DNA from: JAIQGF01 sp051006995
Lineage (GTDB): Bacteria > Acidobacteriota > Terriglobia > Terriglobales > Acidobacteriaceae
Length of the DNA stretch: 64,000 bases
Assembly: GCA_051006995.1 (NCBI GenBank)
Contig: JBPCSQ010000020.1
Span: 1 to 64,000 of the forward strand
Reading direction: 5' to 3'
The notes below the pieces were generated by a model. That model was not told where the DNA came from, ran no database searches, and was given only the letters and a program-made list of their open reading frames with translations. Position 1 is the first letter of the stretch. Each line of letters opens with the position of its first letter. Below, piece by piece: positions 41,449 through 50,457 of this stretch. A program made the position numbers and the translations under genes.

Positions 41449-42252
41449 GTGCCGGCATCATCACTCGTGAGTTCATCAGTCAAATTCAAGCACGCGCTGA
41501 GCTGGGTGAGGTCGATCTTCATTCTCGACCCGCTCATCTACGCCTACACGATGGTGCTCGGGATCCTGTCGCTGCTGACGTCGGTGGTGGATCGCAGCGG
41601 ACGCATCCAGCACGGGTTTGCGCGATTGTGGTCGTGGCTGATTCTGCACACCATCTTGAGCCCGGTGACGGTGACCGGAGCCGAAAACCTGGACCTCTCG
41701 CGGCCGCAGGTCCTGGCCGCCAACCACATTTCGGCGCTGGATATTCCCCTGCTCTATGTCCATCTGCCCTTCCAGTTCCGCATCATGGCGAAAAAGGAGC
41801 TGTTCCGGTACCCATTCATGGGGTGGCACCTGCGGCGTTCCGGCCAGATTCCGGTGGATGCCGGCAGCGCCCTGGCGTCCATGCGGAGTCTGACACGCGC
41901 GGTACAGAGCCTGAAAAATGGCATGCCTCTGGTGGTATTTCCGGAAGGCGGTCGCTCGCGCACCGGGCAAGTTCAGCCATTTATGAGCGGCGCGTTCTAC
42001 ATCGCCATCAAGGCAGGCGTGGACGTCATACCGATGGCGATTGTCGGTACCTACGAGGTGCTGCCGATGAACTGCTTTCATATCCGCCCCGGCCCCATTG
42101 ATCTGGTCATCGGAAAGCCGATCTCGACCGCCGGATATGGCCTGCGCGACATGGACGTGCTCGCCGCCCGTGTGCAGAAGGAAGTTGAGGATCTGTACTA
42201 CGCCGGCTCGCACGTGCCCGACCCAAGGAATGCTGTGGCAAGTGGACAGTGA
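41449..42252 (+). CDS. plsC: 1-acyl-sn-glycerol-3-phosphate acyltransferase
   Basis: 267 residues. An N-terminal membrane helix (IYAYTMVLGILSLLTSV) anchors it. The catalytic motif is NHISALD (NHxxxxD), and FPEGGRSRTG is the second substrate motif. It makes phosphatidic acid in membrane lipid synthesis. GTG 41449 is six bases after a TAAAAT box, so the mRNA is probably leaderless. The last three codons (SGQ) and the stop are part of the next word element. Confidence 0.93.
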   Translation: MPASSLVSSSVKFKHALSWVRSIFILDPLIYAYTMVLGILSLLTSVVDRSGRIQHGFARLWSWLILHTILSPVTVTGAENLDLSRPQVLAANHISALDIPLLYVHLPFQFRIMAKKELFRYPFMGWHLRRSGQIPVDAGSALASMRSLTRAVQSLKNGMPLVVFPEGGRSRTGQVQPFMSGAFYIAIKAGVDVIPMAIVGTYEVLPMNCFHIRPGPIDLVIGKPISTAGYGLRDMDVLAARVQKEVEDLYYAGSHVPDPRNAVASGQ

Positions 42253-42337
42253 CCAAAGCGGCGGCCACTGTCAGTGACTGAGGGTCTGACTCGCTGCTAG
42301 ACTTTTATTGACGACTGACGACCGGCCACTGGCCACT
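42238..42337. repeat. CAGTGGCC / GACGACTGACGAC word element after plsC
   Basis: The left part (GCAAGTGGACAGTGACC, GGCCACTGTCAGTGAC) and right part (GACGACTGACGACCGGCCACTGGCCACTGC) share inverted words. It carries the plsC stop codon and ends four bases before the next ATG. Confidence 0.7.
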
Positions 42338-42341
42338 GCTT

Positions 42342-43130
42342 ATGAAGCCGCGCATTGCCATTCCCGTACCTCACTCGGAGCGCGAATACGCCCACCGCGC
42401 CCTGGCGCAATACGAGCAGGCAGTCAGGACAGCCGGCGGCGAGCCTGTAATCATTCCTCTCGAGCCTGGCAACGCGGCCATCGCGCAAGCGGGAAAGCGC
42501 TGCGATGGCATCCTGCTACCCGGCAGCAAGGCCGACGTCGATCCGCAGAAATACGGCGCGGCGCGCGACCCGCGCACCGCCGCCTCTGACCCGCCGCGCG
42601 ATAACGTGGACGAGCTTTTGCTGCAAGACGCCTACAACATGCGCAAGCCGATTTTCGGCATCTGCTACGGCTTGCAATCGTTGAATGTGTGGCGCACGGG
42701 AACGCTGGTGCAGCATATCGAATCGGAGATCAACCATGCGGTGGGGCGGCAGGCGCGGCGCGCGCATAGCGTCACCATTGAGCACGGTTCGCGGTTGGCG
42801 GGAATCATTGCTCCTGCAAGGGAGTTCGAGGCGCTGATGTGCGCCCCGGTTCAGCCGCTTGCCCTCACAGTCAATTCCAGTCACCACCAGGCGGCCGCTA
42901 CGGCCGGCGACGGCTTACGCGTGGTCGCCCATGCCGAGGACGGCATCATCGAGGCGCTCGAGGGCACCGCGCCCGATCATTTCGTCCTCGCCGTGCAGTG
43001 GCATCCGGAGCGCAGCTTCGAAGAAGATGAGGCCTCCCGCGCGCTCTTTCAGGCATTCGTGCAGGCCGCGCGATTGCGCCACGAACAACCTCGTACGCCT
43101 CTGCCGGATTTCGAGTCGCTCTCGCGATAG
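42342..43130 (+). CDS. Class I glutamine-amidotransferase-like hydrolase (C26, PuuD-like)
   Basis: 262 residues. The nucleophile is in IFGICYGLQSLNV (near residue 105), and the catalytic His/Glu pair is in LAVQWHPERS near residue 222. This is the gamma-glutamyl hydrolase family that includes PuuD, which cleaves gamma-glutamyl-GABA. No other putrescine-degradation gene is near, so the substrate is open. The ATG lies four bases after the word palindrome. Confidence 0.85.
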   Translation: MKPRIAIPVPHSEREYAHRALAQYEQAVRTAGGEPVIIPLEPGNAAIAQAGKRCDGILLPGSKADVDPQKYGAARDPRTAASDPPRDNVDELLLQDAYNMRKPIFGICYGLQSLNVWRTGTLVQHIESEINHAVGRQARRAHSVTIEHGSRLAGIIAPAREFEALMCAPVQPLALTVNSSHHQAAATAGDGLRVVAHAEDGIIEALEGTAPDHFVLAVQWHPERSFEEDEASRALFQAFVQAARLRHEQPRTPLPDFESLSR

Positions 43131-43166
43131 CTGGGCCACGGCGGTTTCTGCTAAGTTGAATGTTTT

Positions 43167-43940
43167 ATGTCAGCCATCGCCATGTCGGTAAAGGAACGCG
43201 TTGCCGTTATCACCGGCGGGTCGCGCGGTATCGGCGCTGCGACGGTGAAGATGTTCGTCGCCGCCGGCGCCAAGGTGCTGTTCAACTACCAGACGAACCG
43301 TGCCGCCGCCGATCGCGTGGTTGGTGATTGCGATCCGAAGCGATGCACCGCCGTGCAATCCGACCTGCGCGGCATTGAATCGTCGCGGGCGTTGATCGAA
43401 CAAGCCGTCGAGCGCTTTGGCGGTCTCGACATCCTGGTCGCGAACCACGGTATCTGGCCGCCCGACGACATGCCGGTGGACCGTATGACCGACCGGCAGT
43501 GGCAGGATACGGTGGACGTGAACCTGAACAGCGTCTTCGGCTTGGTGAAGTACTCGGTGGCGCAGATGAAGCGGCAGGCACGGGGCGGAAGCATTGTGCT
43601 GGTCAGCTCGACGGCGGGACAGCGCGGCGAGGCATTTCATTGCGACTACGCCGCCACCAAAGGCGCGCTGATCAGCATGGTGAAGGGGCTCTCGACCGAG
43701 CTGGCGCGTGACCAGATCCGGGTGAACTGCGTCGCTCCCGGCTGGGTGGCGACGGACATGGCCGCGCCCGCGCTCAACGACCCCACTACGCGGGAACGCG
43801 CCCTCAAGACCATCCCGCTGCGCCGCGTTGCCACGCCCGACGAGATTGCCGCACCCATCCTGTTTCTCTGCACCGCGCACGCCGGCTTTATCACCGGCGA
43901 GATTTTCAACGTGAACGGGGGCGCGGTGCTGGTGGGGTAG
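43167..43940 (+). CDS. Short-chain dehydrogenase/reductase, FabG-like
   Basis: 257 residues. The Rossmann NAD(P) motif is ITGGSRGIGAATV (TGxxxGIG). NHG follows, then the catalytic Ser in LVSSTAGQRG and the Tyr/Lys pair in YAATKGALI. The C-terminus (GFITGEIFNVNGGAVLV) is typical of classical SDR enzymes. The substrate is unknown. ATG 43167 and 43182 are both possible. TAAGTT ends eight bases before 43167. Confidence 0.87.
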   Translation: MSAIAMSVKERVAVITGGSRGIGAATVKMFVAAGAKVLFNYQTNRAAADRVVGDCDPKRCTAVQSDLRGIESSRALIEQAVERFGGLDILVANHGIWPPDDMPVDRMTDRQWQDTVDVNLNSVFGLVKYSVAQMKRQARGGSIVLVSSTAGQRGEAFHCDYAATKGALISMVKGLSTELARDQIRVNCVAPGWVATDMAAPALNDPTTRERALKTIPLRRVATPDEIAAPILFLCTAHAGFITGEIFNVNGGAVLVG

Positions 43941-43966
43941 GCACAAGGCGTAAGGCGCATAGGGCG
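43940..43966. repeat. GCACAAGGCGTAAGGCGCA word element after the SDR gene
   Basis: GGCACAAGGCGTAAGGCGCA followed by TAGGGCG contains three loose copies of AAGGCG. The word GCACAAGGCG matches that at 35390-35430. The SDR stop codon immediately precedes it. Confidence 0.4.
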
Positions 43967-44006
43967 TTGGGGGCTCGCTTTGCTAGGATTGAATCGTTGC
44001 AAGCCC

Positions 44007-44792
44007 ATGAGAACTTTTCTGGTCGTATTCCTCTTCGCCGCCTCGGCACTCGCGCAAACGGCGCCTCCGCAAGACGCCAATGCGAAGAAGGCGCGCGCGC
44101 TGCTCGACCAATGCATTCAGGCGCTGGGCGGCCCGGCATGGCTCAACGTTCAGGACATGGAGCAGCAGGGCCGCACCTACAGCTACTTCCAAGGGCAGCC
44201 CAACAGCGTCGGCACCGTGTTCTGGCGGTTTTGGAAATTTCCCGACAAAGATCGCATTGAGCTCACGAAAAAGCGCGACGTGACCTTTATCAACAACGGG
44301 GATAACGGTTACGAGATCACTTATAAAGGCACGGCCGCGCAGGAACCGGAAGCGGTGGAAGATTACAACCGGCGGCGGCAACATGCGCTGGAGGTCGTCC
44401 TCCGCCAGTGGCTCCACCAGCCCGGCATCGCATTGTTCTACGACGGGCCGGCGGTGGCGGAGCAGAAGCCGGCGGACTCGGTCACCATCATGAACGCCGA
44501 CGGCGACGCGGTGACCTTATTCCTCGACTCACACACGCACCTGCCGATTAAGAAGCAATTCGAATGGCGCGATCCCACCGACCGGCTCAAGAACGTCGAA
44601 GGGGAAATTTACGACAACTGGCGTTCCGAGCAGGGCATCATGGCCGCCCACAGCGTGCTCCGCGTCCACAACGGCGACATCACCAACCAGCGCTTCATCA
44701 CCTCGGTACATTTCAACCAGGGCCTGCCGGACAAGCTATTCGAAGCCACGATCACGTACAATCCCTACAAAAAAAGCGGCCCGCGAAAGTAG
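44007..44792 (+). CDS. Secreted protein, LolA/outer-membrane lipoprotein-sorting-like fold
   Basis: 261 residues. The signal peptide is MRTFLVVFLFAASALAQ. The mature part begins with ALLDQCIQALGGPAWLNVQ and alternates beta strands (VFWRFWKFPDKDRIE, then VTLFLDSHTHLPIKK). It resembles the half-barrel of LolA-like proteins, but no lipid-carrier family match is certain. The frame extends to 43980, while ATG 44007 starts the signal peptide. It is followed by another secreted protein. Confidence 0.65.
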   Translation: MRTFLVVFLFAASALAQTAPPQDANAKKARALLDQCIQALGGPAWLNVQDMEQQGRTYSYFQGQPNSVGTVFWRFWKFPDKDRIELTKKRDVTFINNGDNGYEITYKGTAAQEPEAVEDYNRRRQHALEVVLRQWLHQPGIALFYDGPAVAEQKPADSVTIMNADGDAVTLFLDSHTHLPIKKQFEWRDPTDRLKNVEGEIYDNWRSEQGIMAAHSVLRVHNGDITNQRFITSVHFNQGLPDKLFEATITYNPYKKSGPRK

Positions 44793-44988
44793 CGAAATCC
44801 GCTTCCATGGCTCCGATCCTGCGAGCGGACGGGGTATTGCCGGTTGACTTGTGTTTCCCTTCCGGCCTAGGCTACTTGAAACTGGACCGCCAGGAACTCT
44901 GCCCGTCGTTCCTGCCCTTAATGCCCAATGCGAGTCCGTAACCAAACCTGCGCCAAGCCATCCAACGTCTAAGAAGCGAGGTGTGCAC

Positions 44989-46188
44989 ATGGGTTCCCGT
45001 TTGATGTATGCCACGCTGGCGTGTGTGTTGGCGGCGCCCCCGATGTTTTCGCAAACCTCGTCCGGGGGAGGGACGACATCGGTTCCTCCGCGCGTGGTCA
45101 TACCGACCGTTCCGCCATCGACGACCGCGCCTCCGGCCGGGCCGATTTTCCTGAGTGGCCGGGTGGTAATGGAGAACGGCGGGCCCCCTCCGGAAAAACT
45201 CCTGATTGAGCGAGTGTGCAACGGACGGGCAACTCCTGAAACCCACACCGACAGCAGCGGGAGCTTCAGTTTCCAACTCGGAGGCATGCCGAACGCCTTT
45301 CAGGACGCAAGCACGGGCTCGACGCGCGATATGCCGGGGACAAGGCGCGCTGAATTGACGAGGAGCGATCTGAGCGGACAATCAGCGCGCTTCACAGCAC
45401 GCGACCTGTTGAACTGCGAAGTGCGCGCGAACCTGGCGGGATTTCACTCCGACTCATTACAGCTCGTCGGTCACCAGAGTTTAGACAACCCTGACATTGG
45501 AGTGATCGTGCTCCATCCCATTGGGAAGGTGGAAGGTACCACCGTCAGCGTGACTACGATGCTGGCCCCGAAAGACGCCCGAAAAGCTTGGGAGCACGGG
45601 CGCAAGGATCTGCAAGAGCACAAGATAGAGAAAGCGCAGCAGGAGTTTGAGAAAGCGCTGACCGCCTACCCGAATTTCGCCGAGGCGATGCTAGGGCTGG
45701 GAGATGTTTATTTCATCCAAAAGCGGTATCCCGACGCGGAGAAGCTCTACCAGCGGGCCATCGTAGCCGATCCGAAGTTCATCATTCCCTACTTCCAGTT
45801 GGCCAAGATTGCGGCGCAAGAGCACGACTGGGCCCGCATGGCTGACTTGACCGACCATGCGATCGCGCTGAATGCGTACGAATATCCGGTGGCGTTTTAC
45901 TTCAACGCCGTGGCCCACTACGAACTGGGACACTCGCCGCAGGCGGAGAAGAGCGCGCGCAGCGGAATTCGCCTGGATTCGCAGCACAGAATTCCGGACC
46001 TGCAATTTGTGCTCTCCAGGCTGTTGTTGGATCGCAAGGATTACGCCGAAGCATCCGAGGTCTTGAAGACGTTCCTGACCCTGGTGCCGACCGGGCCTGC
46101 CGCCGAACGCGCGCGGGCCGAACTGGCGCAGACCGAGGCGATCCTGGCGTCGGCAAGCAAGGCGCCCTCCGCGGAGCAGCCTAAGTGA
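44989..46188 (+). CDS. Secreted TPR protein with carboxypeptidase-like domain
   Basis: 399 residues. It has a signal peptide (MYATLACVLAAPPMFSQ), then a Pro/Thr-rich segment. A beta-sandwich of the regulatory carboxypeptidase type follows (FLSGRVVMENGGPPP, HTDSSGSFSF), about residues 50-160. Four or five TPR units run from about 205 to 390. GAGGTG is six bases before the ATG, which sets the start; the frame is open to 44851. It is likely an extracellular or periplasmic scaffold. The specific partner is unknown. Confidence 0.75.
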   Translation: MGSRLMYATLACVLAAPPMFSQTSSGGGTTSVPPRVVIPTVPPSTTAPPAGPIFLSGRVVMENGGPPPEKLLIERVCNGRATPETHTDSSGSFSFQLGGMPNAFQDASTGSTRDMPGTRRAELTRSDLSGQSARFTARDLLNCEVRANLAGFHSDSLQLVGHQSLDNPDIGVIVLHPIGKVEGTTVSVTTMLAPKDARKAWEHGRKDLQEHKIEKAQQEFEKALTAYPNFAEAMLGLGDVYFIQKRYPDAEKLYQRAIVADPKFIIPYFQLAKIAAQEHDWARMADLTDHAIALNAYEYPVAFYFNAVAHYELGHSPQAEKSARSGIRLDSQHRIPDLQFVLSRLLLDRKDYAEASEVLKTFLTLVPTGPAAERARAELAQTEAILASASKAPSAEQPK

Positions 46189-46205
46189 AGCTATAGAGAT
46201 TGGCT

Positions 46206-49034
46206 TTATTCCAAGTCGCGCCAGTTCGGGCCGACGCCGATTTCCACCAGCAACGGAACCTTGAGGCGATGCACCTGTTCCATCTGCTCCCGCACCAGCG
46301 CGTGCAAATCTTCTACTTCCTTTTCCGGCGCTTCGAAGACGAGCTCGTCGTGTACCTGGAGCAGCATGCGCGACTGCATGTGGCGCTCGCGTAAAAGCTG
46401 GTCCAAACGAATCATGGCCAGCTTGATCAGGTCGGCGGCTGTTCCCTGGAGGGGAGTATTGACCGCGGTGCGCTCCGCAAATCCGCGCAGGTTGGCGTTC
46501 TTGCTGAGAATGTCGGGAATGGGACGGACGCGGCCGAATAGGGTTGCGACCTTCTGCTCGCGGCGCGCCTGCTCCAGCGTGCGGTCAATAAAGCGCCGTA
46601 CACCGGCGTACTTCTCGAAATAGGCTTCGATGTAGGCTTTCGCTTCTTTGGTATCGATGCCGAGCGTCTGCGAAAGCCCAAAAGGCGAGAGCCCGTACAC
46701 GATGCCGAAGTTCACTACTTTCGCGCGCCGGCGGTGCTCCGCCGTAACCATGAGGGGCGGGACACCAAAGACTTGCGAAGCGGTCAAGGTGTGGATGTCG
46801 TCGCCGCGGCGGAAGGCCTCGACCAGCAGCGGGTCGTCGGAAAAATGTGCCAGCAGGCGGAGCTCGATCTGCGAATAGTCGGCGGCCAGCAGCACGCTGC
46901 CGGGCTCGGCGACGAAGGCGGCGCGAATTTCGCGCCCCAGTTCGGTTCGGATGGGAATGTTCTGCAGGTTCGGGTCGCGCGAGGAAAGCCGGCCAGTCGC
47001 AGTGTTGGTTTGATCAAACGTGGTGTGCAGGCGGCGCGTGCACTGGTTGAGCAGCAGGGGCAGCGCGTCAACGTAGGTTGATTTGAGCTTGGAGAGCTGC
47101 CGGTATTCCAGCACGAGCTTGGGGACTTCGTGCTCAGCCGCGAGATTTTCCAGCACATCCACGGCCGTCGAAATCGTCTTCCCTTTGCCGTATTTCACCG
47201 GCTTGGGCAAGTTCAGCTTGTTGAACAGCACATCGCCGAGCTGCTTGGGCGAGTTGATGTTGAACTGCTGGCCGGCACTCTCGTAGACCTTACGGGCGAC
47301 GGCGCCACAGTCGCGCTCCAGCCGCTTGGACATTGCGGCGAGCACGTCGCAATCAATCTTCACGCCCGCATCTTCCATTCGTGCCAGCACCGGCACTAGC
47401 GGGAGATCAATGTCGCGGTAGAGCTTCGTGAGTCCCGTCTCGTCCACCTTGGCGCGCAGCGACGACGCCAGCCGACCGGTAATGTCGGCGGATTCGGGCA
47501 GCGAGCCCGAAAGCTTCAGATTCAGGTGACGAAGCGCGACTTGCGGCAATTCGTGATTGGAGTAGGTCGGGTCGAGCAGGTACGAGTAAAGCATCGAGTC
47601 GTGCTCGACTCCGGCAAGTTCGCCAGCCTCTGTGGCACGCGTTTCCGGGCGGTTTGCAGCGGCAGACCCGTGCCATGCGTGCATGAAAGCCTTGAAATCG
47701 TGGATGGCCTTGGGAATCTTCTCGTCGCTGAGCGCTGCTGCAACGCGCGCGTTCGTCTCGCTGTCGTTGAGGTCCACGGAAAACGCGTGCCCGGCGCGCG
47801 CTGAGATTGCGATCTTATTAGCAACCATTGCGGCGTCGGGCGAAGCCGCTGTCAGAGGCAAGGTCCCGGTCTCCTGGTCCGCCTCCTCTTCCGCATCCTC
47901 TTCGCTTGCCGGCGAGTACGTTCCGAACTCTTCGACTGCCACCGCAAGCGGCGAAGCCTTGCTCACCTGCTTGAGCACACTTTCAAGGTCCGCCGTCGTC
48001 GATTCGCGGTAGTCGGTCTGGCCGAGCGCTTCGCCTTCCGGTAGAAACTCTTTCAAGAGCCCGCTGAATTCCAGCTCCGTGAACAGGGCGCGGCAGGCGG
48101 CCGCATCCGGGGCTACTGCCCGCATCGGCTCCAGATCGAGCGTGACCGGCACGTTGAGATCAATCGTCGCCAGCTCTTTCGACCACAGGATCTGATCCCG
48201 GTAGTTCTGCAGCGACTCGCGATACGTCTTCTTCTCCACCTCAGCCGCGTGCTCGATTGCATTTTCCACCGAGCCGAAGCGCTTGATGATCTCCACCGAA
48301 CCCTTGTCGCCGATCCCAGGCGCACCGGGGATGTTGTCAATCGAGTCGCCGCGCAGCGCCATCACGTCAATCACCTGCCGCGGTGGGACGCCGAGAATCT
48401 CCTCCACCTTCGTCGCGTCGCAGAGCAGGTTGTCCTTGGGCGGATTCAGCACGCAGACCTTGTCGTTGACGAGTTGCAGCATGTCCTTGTCGCTGGAGAC
48501 CACGAACACGGAGTGCGACTGCTCGGCCGCCTGCCGCGCCAGCGTCCCGATGACATCGTCGGCTTCGTACCCCGCCATTTCCAGGATCGGAATCCGATAC
48601 GCCTCCAGCAGCCGCCGGATGTACGGCACCTGCTGCGCCAGGTCGGCGGGCATTTCCGCGCGCTGCGCCTTGTAACCCTTGTATTCCTGCTGCTGGAACG
48701 TTTGCGTCTTGAGGTCGAACTTGCCGACCGCCGACATCTGCGCCGCTTGCTGGTCGCGGAACGTGGGTGCAGCAACATCAAATACGGCGGCGCGGTATTC
48801 AGGAGAGAAATCCTTCACCAGCTTGAGCAGCATGTTGGTGAAAACGTAGGTCGCGCTGGTGGGCAGGCCGGTCTTGGTGGACATCGGCCGCTGACGCGCC
48901 ATGGCGTGATAGGCGCGGAAGATGAACGACATGGCGTCAATCAGGTAAATGCCGGGCTTGGCGTCGGCCTGCGGTGGCTTGGACGAAGGCGAGGCCGGCG
49001 CAGTTTCCTGAGCGGATTTTTTGCGGGGAGGCAA
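46206..49034 (-). CDS. polA: DNA polymerase I
   Basis: About 942 residues. The N-terminal 5'-3' exonuclease domain has GYEADDVIGTLA and GDSIDNIPGAPGIGDKG. The central 3'-5' exonuclease-like domain lacks the DxE motif (VAVEEFG in its place), so proofreading is probably lost. An acidic insert (EEDAEEEADQE) lies here. The polymerase domain has DYSQIELRLLAH, RRAKVVNFGIVYG and QVHDELVFE. No ATG is available upstream of the exonuclease motif. TTG 49034 is six bases after TAAACT, so I prefer it over the adjacent TTG 49037. Confidence 0.95.
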   Translation of the reverse strand: MPPRKKSAQETAPASPSSKPPQADAKPGIYLIDAMSFIFRAYHAMARQRPMSTKTGLPTSATYVFTNMLLKLVKDFSPEYRAAVFDVAAPTFRDQQAAQMSAVGKFDLKTQTFQQQEYKGYKAQRAEMPADLAQQVPYIRRLLEAYRIPILEMAGYEADDVIGTLARQAAEQSHSVFVVSSDKDMLQLVNDKVCVLNPPKDNLLCDATKVEEILGVPPRQVIDVMALRGDSIDNIPGAPGIGDKGSVEIIKRFGSVENAIEHAAEVEKKTYRESLQNYRDQILWSKELATIDLNVPVTLDLEPMRAVAPDAAACRALFTELEFSGLLKEFLPEGEALGQTDYRESTTADLESVLKQVSKASPLAVAVEEFGTYSPASEEDAEEEADQETGTLPLTAASPDAAMVANKIAISARAGHAFSVDLNDSETNARVAAALSDEKIPKAIHDFKAFMHAWHGSAAANRPETRATEAGELAGVEHDSMLYSYLLDPTYSNHELPQVALRHLNLKLSGSLPESADITGRLASSLRAKVDETGLTKLYRDIDLPLVPVLARMEDAGVKIDCDVLAAMSKRLERDCGAVARKVYESAGQQFNINSPKQLGDVLFNKLNLPKPVKYGKGKTISTAVDVLENLAAEHEVPKLVLEYRQLSKLKSTYVDALPLLLNQCTRRLHTTFDQTNTATGRLSSRDPNLQNIPIRTELGREIRAAFVAEPGSVLLAADYSQIELRLLAHFSDDPLLVEAFRRGDDIHTLTASQVFGVPPLMVTAEHRRRAKVVNFGIVYGLSPFGLSQTLGIDTKEAKAYIEAYFEKYAGVRRFIDRTLEQARREQKVATLFGRVRPIPDILSKNANLRGFAERTAVNTPLQGTAADLIKLAMIRLDQLLRERHMQSRMLLQVHDELVFEAPEKEVEDLHALVREQMEQVHRLKVPLLVEIGVGPNWRDLE

Positions 49035-49104
49035 CAAATCAGTTTAGCAAGCTGACGACGCGCACGCGAGGGCTCGCGTGGCGATGTTCCGCGGCCATCT
49101 GCGG

Positions 49105-49686
49105 CTAAGCGCTCTTGCCGTGCTGCGTGGTGTAGCTGAGTTTGATCTCGCCGCAGGTGCCCTGCTCTTCCGAGTACACCACGCAGGAGTCGAACGGCTT
49201 GGAGTAGATGTGCAGGCTGACGGCGCGCTGGTTGAACTCGCGCGGATTGTAAACCTTGTGCACCGGCTCGCGCGGGTCCACGGCGCAGGATTGCGCCGGG
49301 TTCATCTCCACAATGTCGGTCGGCTCGATGTGGCAGGCGCCAGCCTTAATGTCTTCCGCCAGCGTCCGGTAGTTTTGCACCAGCAGGCGGCCGATCGGCA
49401 CGGCCATCCAGCAATTCTGCTGGTGATGGTTGTGGATGGAGCTGACCTGCCCGATGTCCCAGCAGATCGTAATCAGTTCGTAGAGCGGAGTCTTGTCCAC
49501 CAGGTTCCGCGTGTAATGCTGCGAATCCCAGAAGATGAAGGGCGCCAGTGTGTCGGGCGCGACCGGGTGCATATCCAGGAAGCGCTGCACCCGCGCAACA
49601 TCGAGAAATGCGGCTTCGGGCAGCTTGCGGAGTTCCGAGACAAAGTGGTCGATGGAAACCAGGGTCGCGGCAGGCTGAGTGCTCAC
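49105..49686 (-). CDS. Cysteine dioxygenase family protein
   Basis: 193 residues of cupin fold. The iron ligands lie in SSIHNHHQQNCWM (HxH) and a later His is in PVHKVYNP. The end SLHIYSKPFDSCVVYSEEQGTC is diagnostic of type I cysteine dioxygenases, including a Tyr-Cys neighbourhood. It would oxidise cysteine to cysteine sulfinate with oxygen. GGGGAGG ends directly before ATG 49692, which leaves no spacing; GTG 49686 is six bases after it and is preferred. The upstream frame to 49959 is not used. Confidence 0.85.
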   Translation of the reverse strand: MSTQPAATLVSIDHFVSELRKLPEAAFLDVARVQRFLDMHPVAPDTLAPFIFWDSQHYTRNLVDKTPLYELITICWDIGQVSSIHNHHQQNCWMAVPIGRLLVQNYRTLAEDIKAGACHIEPTDIVEMNPAQSCAVDPREPVHKVYNPREFNQRAVSLHIYSKPFDSCVVYSEEQGTCGEIKLSYTTQHGKSA

Positions 49687-49749
49687 GGACATCCTCCCCA
49701 CGCAGCTTATTGTGCACCGTTGCCATAGAATGCGCCAGAGAGGTGCGGC

Positions 49750-50457
49750 GTGAAGGACGAGAAGCGGCTGCTGCTGATCAGCAACTCGACGCAGTACGGG
49801 CGCGGCTACCTGGATCATGCCGAGGAGGAGCTGCGCAGCTTTCTCGGCGGCGTGAAGCGCGTGCTGTTTGTTCCCTACGCGCTGTTGGACCGCGACGGCT
49901 ACGCGGAAACGGCGCGAGCGCGTCTGGACGAGATGGGATACGGCTTGGATTCCATCCATCGCGCACCCGACGCGCGCAAAGCGGTTGAGACTGCGGAGGC
50001 CCTATTCATCGGCGGCGGCAACACCTTTCGTTTGCTGAAGGATTTGTACGACAACGGTCTTCTGGATCTGATCCGCAGCCGCGCCGAGAGTGGCATGCCT
50101 TACGTCGGCGCCAGCGCGGGCTCGGTCGTGGCGTCTCCGACGATTCGGACAACCAACGATATGCCGATCGTCGAGCCACCGAGCTTGGTCGCGCTGGGAC
50201 TGGTTCCGTTCCAAATCAACGCGCATTACCTGGATCCCGATCCGGCCTCGAAGCATATGGGCGAAACGCGCGAGGTGCGCCTGCGTGAGTTCCTCGAGGA
50301 GAATGCCACTCCCGTGGTGGGCATTCGCGAAGGCTCCATTCTTCGCGTCGAGCAGGGCATCACCGTGCTGAAGGGAACCACCGGAGGAAAGCTGTTTCGT
50401 CGCGGGCAGGCGCCGGTGGAACTTGCTCCCGGGTCGGTGGTGGATCAGGGCTTGTAG
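49750..50457 (+). CDS. pepE: Alpha-aspartyl dipeptidase, peptidase E
   Basis: 235 residues of family S51, which cleaves Asp-Xaa dipeptides. The catalytic Ser lies in YVGASAGSVVA near residue 121. The sequence IGGGNTFRLLKDLYDNGL and a later INAHYLDPDP are typical. GAGGTG precedes GTG 49750. It is divergent from the cysteine dioxygenase gene. Its end overlaps the convergent M28 peptidase gene by 13 bases. Confidence 0.9.
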   Translation: MKDEKRLLLISNSTQYGRGYLDHAEEELRSFLGGVKRVLFVPYALLDRDGYAETARARLDEMGYGLDSIHRAPDARKAVETAEALFIGGGNTFRLLKDLYDNGLLDLIRSRAESGMPYVGASAGSVVASPTIRTTNDMPIVEPPSLVALGLVPFQINAHYLDPDPASKHMGETREVRLREFLEENATPVVGIREGSILRVEQGITVLKGTTGGKLFRRGQAPVELAPGSVVDQGL

